Origin: Bacteroidota bacterium | Lineage (GTDB): Bacteria > Bacteroidota > Ignavibacteria > UBA10030 | Assembly: GCA_025455125.1 (NCBI GenBank) | Contig: JALONE010000028.1 | Location: 1-8,153 of the forward strand | DNA: 8,153 nt | Direction of reading: 5' to 3' | Shown: positions 7,906-8,153 of the stretch, piece after piece | Layout: every line of letters begins with the position of its first letter | Position numbering within the stretch: the stretch's first letter is position 1 | Notes under the pieces: generated by a model | Told to the model about the DNA's origin: nothing | Seen by the model: only the letters and a program-made list of their open reading frames with translations | Databases searched by the model: none | Translations under genes and position numbers: made by a program

Positions 7906-7926
7906 GTTAGTGGTCAGTAGGTGAAA
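7906..7926 (+). repeat. Possible second heptamer motif (GTTAGTG GTCAGTA)
   Basis: Two neighbouring sevens, GTTAGTG (7906-7912) and GTCAGTA (7913-7919), match at five of seven positions; GGTGAAA follows. This resembles a different family of short tandem intergenic repeats, just outside the AAAGTCA arms. Only two copies are visible, so chance is possible. Confidence 0.3.
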
Positions 7927-7934
7927 CCAAGGCA

Positions 7935-8016
7935 TAAGTCAAAAGTCAGAAGGCAAAAGGACCAGCCAATGAAGTTTCTCTCTTGCGAACCCTTTTGATT
8001 TTTGACTTCTGACTTT
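7935..8016. repeat. Heptamer repeats in two opposed arms forming an imperfect hairpin
   Basis: The left arm on the plus strand reads in sevens TAAGTCA, AAAGTCA, GAAGGCA, AAAGGAC from 7935. The right arm, read on the minus strand from 8016, goes AAAGTCA, GAAGTCA, AAAATCA, AAAGGGT. Perfect pairing exists over 11 bases (7942-7952 with 8006-8016) and again over 7 bases (7954-7960 with 7991-7997). The two pairings are separated by 1 base on the left and 8 on the right, and the loop is 30 bases. The arms thus share both the hairpin and the seven-base period. It could be a dispersed intergenic repeat, a transcript-stabilising hairpin or a weak bidirectional terminator; it lacks the U-tract of a classical one. 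Confidence 0.8.
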
Positions 8017-8040
8017 CGGTCTGGTCTTCGTGCTCTCGGC

Positions 8041-8153
8041 TCATTTCCTCTTTCTCCACCACCCGAATCCCACAACGCCCAAGCCGCCAAGGACCAGGAT
8101 GTTGGCTGCGAGACTGATGTTCTTGCCGATGTAGAAGCTGTCCGGTTCGAAGT
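8041..8153 (-). CDS. C-terminal tail of an integral membrane protein (partial)
   Basis: A minus-strand frame entering from the right edge codes 36 residues and stops at TGA (8043-8041). It reads FEPDSFYIGKNIS, a hydrophobic stretch (about 12-29) and then WWRKRK. It is a single terminal membrane helix with a basic cytoplasmic-side end. The pattern F-x-P-x-SF-x-x-G-x-x-IS before the last helix recalls the C-termini of YfhO-type and related GT-C-like membrane proteins, which are often found in polysaccharide loci. A sortase-like C-terminal signal is an alternative, but no PEP or LPXTG motif is present. Too little is seen to name the protein. It runs in the same direction as the operon, 154 bases upstream. 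Confidence 0.55.
   Translation of the reverse strand, partial: FEPDSFYIGKNISLAANILVLGGLGVVGFGWWRKRK

Larger units (their letters stand above)
7887..8040. other. Intergenic gap that should hold the operon's control signals
   Basis: This is the only non-coding stretch above 21 bases. It separates the stop of the edge gene from the AsnB2 start. It is less GC-rich than the amidotransferase genes (26 of 60 in the line 7921-7980) and mostly taken up by heptamer repeats. A TTGACT followed 17 bases later by TACTGA on the minus strand is the best promoter-like pair I see, but the second box is poor, so I do not call a promoter. No hairpin followed by a T-run was found. Confidence 0.6.

Noticed and set aside
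6480..7910. A 476-codon open frame on the plus strand opposite AsnB2
   Set aside because: The minus strand carries intact asparagine synthetase motifs throughout. The opposite frame has a low-complexity, Arg-rich product with no recognisable domain, as expected for a shadow in GC-rich coding DNA.
7913..7946. Promoter made of TTGACT and TACTGA with 17 bases between on the minus strand
   Set aside because: The first box is good but comes from the repeat unit itself, and the second matches TATAAT at only two of six positions.
7942..8016. Rho-independent terminator
   Set aside because: The stem is AT-rich, interrupted and has a 30-base loop, and neither strand shows a T-run directly after the stem.

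Overview
All recognisable genes lie on the minus strand, in the same direction and tightly packed. They read as one block of a surface-polysaccharide (EPS, capsule or O-antigen type) locus. In transcription order, right to left: the C-terminal tail of a membrane protein (cut by the right edge); a 154-base gap with heptamer repeats; an AsnB-type amidotransferase (AsnB2); a membrane-anchored beta-propeller protein; a 14-helix MOP-superfamily glycan flippase; a second AsnB-type amidotransferase (AsnB1); a GT4-type glycosyltransferase; and the first 11 codons of an NAD-dependent epimerase/dehydratase (cut by the left edge).

From AsnB2 onward the junctions are 10 bases, a 46-base overlap (with the flippase start chosen here), 21 bases, a 4-base ATGA overlap and 7 bases. 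This is what one polycistronic message would look like. The only room for a promoter or terminator is the gap at 7887-8040.

A likely division of labour, inferred from families: the epimerase supplies or modifies a nucleotide sugar, the glycosyltransferase extends a lipid-linked oligosaccharide, the two amidotransferases use glutamine nitrogen to amidate acidic sugars or another carboxylate, the flippase moves the lipid-linked unit across the inner membrane, and the anchored propeller binds or processes the glycan outside the cytoplasm. No polymerase, ligase, chain-length regulator or initiating transferase is in the window, so the locus must continue beyond it.

The organism is a bacterium. 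The amidotransferase genes are GC-rich (two 60-base lines counted by hand gave 62%), while the flippase is much lower (45-47% in two lines). Strong AGGAGG-type ribosome sites occur in some genes and not others. Gene content and intergenic heptamer repeats would suit a member of the Bacteroidota/Ignavibacteriota/Chlorobiota group, but the window holds no marker gene and this assignment is weak.
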